DNA of 11,642 nt from NCBI GenBank assembly GCA_018457335.1, contig JAGYHI010000028.1, positions 1-11,642 on the forward strand, written 5' to 3'. Positions 7,772-11,642 of the stretch are shown one piece after another; the first letter of the stretch is position 1; each line of letters begins with the position of its first letter. This DNA comes from Candidatus Altimarinota bacterium. GTDB lineage: Bacteria > Patescibacteria > JAEDAM01 > BD1-5 > UBA2023. A model generated the notes under the pieces. The model was not told the origin of the DNA, searched no databases, and saw only the letters and a program-made list of their open reading frames with translations. The position numbers were made by a program, and so were the translations under genes.

Positions 7772-8968
7772 TTAGTTTTTTACTCACCAATTCCATTCAG
7801 CGATTTTATTATGATCAATAGTTTCTGGAATTTTCATAAGAGTTTTTCATTTTTTCGCGTCAGGATTCATACCGATGACAGCAAGAGTAATATCATCATA
7901 CTGGACATGTTTGTAGCCTATAAAATTTGACAAGTCCATAGTGATTTTTTTAAAAATTTCTTCTGGCGTATGCTGAGGAGCGGACACGATAGAATTGATA
8001 AGCCTATCAACCCCAAAGAGTGTACCTGTCTGCTCCGATCGATATCGCGCTTCTGTAATACCATCGGTATAAAGAATAATAATATCATCTTTATCAAATG
8101 CGATTTGCTGCTCTTTGAGGGCACGACTGATATCTCGCATCATACCGAGTGCCATACCACCACTTTTGATTTTGTAGACTTTATTTTTGTCAGCCTTGTA
8201 GACGAGAATATACTCATGTCCAGCACCAGTATAGTACATTTTTTGATTGACACTATCCCAGCGAAGCATAATCGCCGTCATCATCATATTTGGTTTGATT
8301 CGTGGTTTGAGGACTTTATTGGTTTCCCCGAGGATATAATCCCCTTTTACAGCATTGGTAGAAAATGAAGAAATAAGCGCATTTACCATCATCATGACAA
8401 GTCCAGAAGGCACTCCATGCCCCGTCACATCACCGACATAGAGATAGTAGTTTCCATCTTTTCCTGGGACAATATCAACACTATCTCCGCCTACCTCACT
8501 GGCCGCGTTGATTCCGATAGCCACATCAAGACCAGGAATTATTTCATCTTCTTTTAAGAGGTTTTGTTTTTGGATGTCGGCCGCGATTTCGATTTCTGAC
8601 CGTAAAACCCGTCCATCTTTGAGTTCTTCCTTAAAAACTCCCAAAATTTCCAAACTTTTTAGAAAAAAGGTGATAAGATTATTCATCCCTGTACTCCAAG
8701 CATTTGCTTTGATTTCTGGTTTATCTTGGATTCCTGTATAAAACCGAGCAATATCTCGATTAAGGAGACTAACCGGTCGGATATAAGAAAAATATACAAG
8801 AAAATACAAAAGTGGCATTTCAATCGCAAGTCCGAGCAAAATATAGGACATATTTCCATTTGTAAAATTTTGTATCTGAGAAATATTTACGATTCCAAAA
8901 ACACTCAATACGAGGAGTATATTGAAAATTGTAATCAACAGTACAAGTATGAAGAGAAGTTTTCGCAT
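7772..8968 (-). CDS. Membrane-anchored SpoIIE/RsbU-type PP2C phosphatase (right allele)
   Basis: Second copy of the 398-residue phosphatase, identical in protein sequence to the plus-strand copy except T305 for I305 and A371 for S371. The Thr in YTDGITEA agrees with the usual form of this motif in the SpoIIE/RsbU family, so this is probably the ancestral or fully active allele. UGA codons at 7847-7849 (residue 374) and 7784-7786 (residue 395) must be read as glycine to reach the TAA. The tail KTLMKIPETIDHNKI is hydrophilic and lies beyond the PP2C fold. Within the operon the gene sits between the two ATPase genes, which hints that it signals the state of, or controls, the secretion or pilus machine. 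That link is inference from position only. Confidence 0.9.
7829..8075 (-). other. Allelic patch, right-arm version
   Basis: Mirror of 3568-3814, holding the alternative bases at the 18 sites that differ. The differences abolish a shadow stop codon on the opposite strand, so chance antisense frames here are longer than on the left arm. These frames have no coding meaning. Confidence 0.92.
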
Positions 8969-8977
8969 AAAATAAAA

Positions 8978-11482
8978 TTAAATTTGATTGGTATCTATAT
9001 TAGTAGTATCAGGATTTGAATCTTCTTGACTCATTCCCATTCGGGCCTCGATTTCCATGTCGACATATTGTTTTTTTCGTCCGTACATTTTTCGAGAATA
9101 TTCTTTGATGACATCAGAGACAGCGTCATTTTTAAAGGTTTGATCCCAAATGGTTTTCATGTCAAATGGTCGAGTTGTTGAGTTGTCAATATTGAGTTTA
9201 CAGTAGGCGGTATATTTTGCAATACCGATGATATCCTGTTGAGAAAGAAGCGGCGCATACTCTTTTTCGAGGTATTCCGCATCTTCCGCACCAACCTTAA
9301 AGGACATAATCGTTCCGGCATTACCGAAGACAGCATCTTTAATTGATGGTTTGTCGCCTTTTTTGGCTCCACTTCCGCCGATCTGTGCGATAAACTGGTG
9401 GGCCATAATGAGGGCAAGTTTATATTTACGAGCCTCGGAGAGAATCTCACCGAAGGTATCAGTTGCGAAGTTTTGAAATTCATCTACATAAAGATAAAAA
9501 TCTTTACGATCTTTTTCTGGCATATCTGCACGCGCCATTGCCGCCATATTGATTTTTGACACCATAATCAAACCAAGAAGTTGGGCATTGAGATCACCCA
9601 TTTTACCTTTTGAGAGATTTACCATAAGGACTTTTTGTGTGTCCATCACCTGACGTAGATTAAAGGCTGATTTTGTCTGCCCGATGATATTTCGCATCGT
9701 TGTATTCGTGATAAATGGACCAAATTTTGACAGGAAGAAAGGAATCATTTCTTGTCGCTCTCGGTCTCCAGTTTGCGCATACTCGTTTTGCCAAAAGGAT
9801 TTTACCATGACATTTTTTACTTTTGATACTTTGTATTTCATATACGCTTCATCGACAAAAAGTCGTGGCACATCAATGAGTGTTCCTCCGTCGTCTTCAT
9901 CGTCCATCAATGTCAAACATCCATTTCGGAAGTAGTGCTGGATACGAGGACCGAAGATTTCATCTCCGTACATCTTGATAAAAATCGAAGTCGCATCAAG
10001 GGCAGCACGGTCTTTTTCTATGGCTCGCAAATCAGGATCTGTCGCGATAATATCCAACATATTAAGCGCCATAGGTCGCTCAAAATCTGACGGATCAAAA
10101 ATAATCATATCCTGCGCTCGCTCTTTTGGAGTAAAGGAAATAATATCCTCTACGAGATCCCCATGAGGATCGATAACACAAAGCCCTTCTCCATTCCAGA
10201 GATCTTGACGCGCAAGCGATCCGATAAATACCGATTTACCACCACCAGATTTACCAATTACATATTGGTGTCGTCCACGGTCTTTTTTATCAAAATAAAT
10301 AGGAGTTTTTCGACTTCGATACTCATTCCAACCCATAAGGACAGAATCCTTGAAAAGTGGAAATCCACCGAGAGTTCTTTGGACTTGTTGTTCGATTGGA
10401 TATTTTCCTGCATCAATTGGCTTTCCAAGATTTTTTCCTTCTCGCACAATCGGTATCACTGTACCATCGATGAGTTGGAGATTTTTATTTTCATCTCGGA
10501 AAAGATTTTTATTTTTATCCACCTTCAAAAGTGAACCATCCACAGTAATAATATTTCCGTCGGTATCCCGCTTGTAATCAGATAGTAAAAGCGGATCTTT
10601 TGGAAATTTGAGTTCGACCGGAGTTCGTAACATTTTATAGTCCATCCACGCAATAAGTGGTGATTTATTATATTTAATATCAGGAAAATGATACATTGTC
10701 GCCAGTTCATCTGTCGAAAATCGACTGATATTTTGGAGTACCCCGATAAGTCGGTATTTAAAAGCAAAATATCGAATTGGCGTAAAGAAGAACCCAAATA
10801 AGTCTTCAAGCATTTGTGGATTATCAAGTTGATTGTTATATTCGTCCGTAAAAAGCGAGTTTGTTGAAATCAAAGTTTTGAGTCCTTCATGAGCTGAAGT
10901 TCGTGTCTCTGATGCCACCAAAATCCGAATCGAGGTTTCAAATCCAGGCTGACCAGCAGATTCACCAACCATTTTATGAGCTTCCGTTTCTGCTTGATTA
11001 AAGATTTTATAAGCATCTCCCGATGAAGCCCCAGGGTGTGTTACGCTATCCCCCGAGATAGATTCATTTTTGATGAATCGATACAAAAACCACCGAAATG
11101 GCGCGGTAATAAAATTAAAAGCTGAGCCAATAATTCCAAATTTTAAACCTTTTTTATATTCTCCTTTTGCGACGAGACGAGCCGCTTTTTTCGCGCGACG
11201 ATTCCAACTCGCACCAAGTGGTTTAATGACATATTGTACACAAGCAATGTCAGTTTTTTGAAGGGCTCAAAAGTTATTTGTCCAGTTTGAAATTGAGTCA
11301 TCTTCGAGATATTTATAAGTTTTTATCGGATAAATATCATCGGTTTCTTTTCCAATCGACGCTGATTCCAGTACATATCCCACCGGCTTAATATCCGGCA
11401 ATTTTTCTTTTGGGATTTCTTTGATTTCTGCATCTGGGTAGTTTGAAGTGATTTGTTGTTTAATCAAGGTGATATTCGTACG
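8978..11482 (-). CDS. TraD/TraG-like type IV secretion coupling ATPase, 5' partial (right copy)
   Basis: Same protein as the plus-strand copy at 161-2665, with no amino-acid difference over the 702 residues encoded by 8978-11086. UGA glycine is at 11267-11269, Walker A at 10232-10255 and Walker B around 9484. The 5' end is again lost at the junction with the outer direct repeat, at about 11480. It ends in TAA 9 bp before the phosphatase gene. It heads the run coupling ATPase, phosphatase, VirB4, prepilin-like gene, which is continuous only on this strand. The N-terminal membrane anchor expected for this family should lie outside the window. Confidence 0.88.
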
Positions 11483-11642
11483 TAAAAAGCGAGTTTGTTG
11501 AAATCAAAGTTTTGAGTCCTTCATGAGCTGAAGTGCGTGTCTCTGATGCCACCAAAATCCGAATCGAGGTTTCAAATCCAGGCTGAACAGCAGATTCACC
11601 AACCATTTTATGAGCTTCCGTTTCTGCTTGATTAAAGATTTT
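11472..11642 (-). repeat. Outer direct repeat at the right end, copy of 10838-11008
   Basis: Mirror image of the repeat at 1-171, with the same differences from its inner partner. Both ends of the window stop within this same fragment, which suggests an unresolved loop or branch in the assembly at this sequence. Confidence 0.85.

Larger units (their letters stand above)
5983..11642 (-). repeat. Right arm of a 5.66-kb inverted repeat
   Basis: This is the mirror copy of 1-5660. It is the arm that continues naturally into the centre, because virB4 on the minus strand reads through 5983 without a break to a family-typical C-terminus and a TAA. The arm therefore represents the original gene arrangement, and the left arm is the joined-on copy. 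Both outer ends stop at the same base of the repeated sequence, so the whole contig is symmetric. An assembler walking out of one inverted junction in both directions until the same branch point would give this pattern. Confidence 0.98.

Noticed and set aside
7970..8368. A 132-residue plus-strand frame opposite the right phosphatase allele
   Set aside because: It is a shadow frame, lengthened relative to the left arm only because allelic substitutions removed an antisense stop.

Overview
The window is a giant inverted repeat. Positions 1-5660 and 5983-11642 are reverse complements of each other, aligned without a single gap. They flank an asymmetric 322-bp centre (5661-5982). Only one set of genes is present, seen twice. 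The copy on the minus strand (read 11642 to 5661) is the more complete one, because it continues through the centre to the natural end of its last large gene and into the next gene.

Organism: the genes read correctly only if UGA is a sense codon. The clearest case is the P-loop of the VirB4 ATPase, which is interrupted by an in-frame TGA exactly where a small residue is expected (A-K-S-G-UGA-G-K-S). A second TGA falls at the glycine before the cleavage point of a prepilin-like leader. Glycine fits both and tryptophan fits neither. All gene ends that can be seen are TAA. This is genetic code 25, known from the CPR lineages Gracilibacteria (BD1-5) and Absconditabacteria (SR1). Starts lack Shine-Dalgarno sequences and are preceded by T-rich stretches. 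CGA is common and reads as arginine. I infer an uncultured Gracilibacteria-like bacterium, probably from a metagenome or single-cell assembly.

Layout in transcription order: (1) a TraD/TraG-like coupling ATPase missing its N-terminus; (2) 9 bp later, a two-TM membrane protein with a SpoIIE/RsbU-type PP2C phosphatase domain, whose true end under code 25 is 25 residues beyond the first TGA; (3) 35 bp later, a VirB4-type ATPase of 646 residues; (4) 9 bp later, the first 42 codons of a type IV prepilin/PilX-like protein, cut by the inversion breakpoint. The genes look like one operon for a type IV secretion or conjugation-like machine, with a phosphatase between the two motor ATPases and a pilin-like gene downstream. 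On the plus strand VirB4 is cut after residue 585 and runs into unrelated sequence.

Three structural oddities do not behave like ordinary genes. The first is the inverted duplication itself, most likely a chimera or assembly product. The second is a direct repeat at each outer end (1-171 matches 635-805), whose junction would shift the reading frame. The third is a patch (3568-3814 against 7829-8075) where the otherwise apparently identical arms differ at 18 positions, 16 of them third codon positions. That patch is genuine evolutionary divergence, so the arms carry two natural alleles and are not simply one sequence copied twice. I see no RNA gene, CRISPR array, transposase or integrase.
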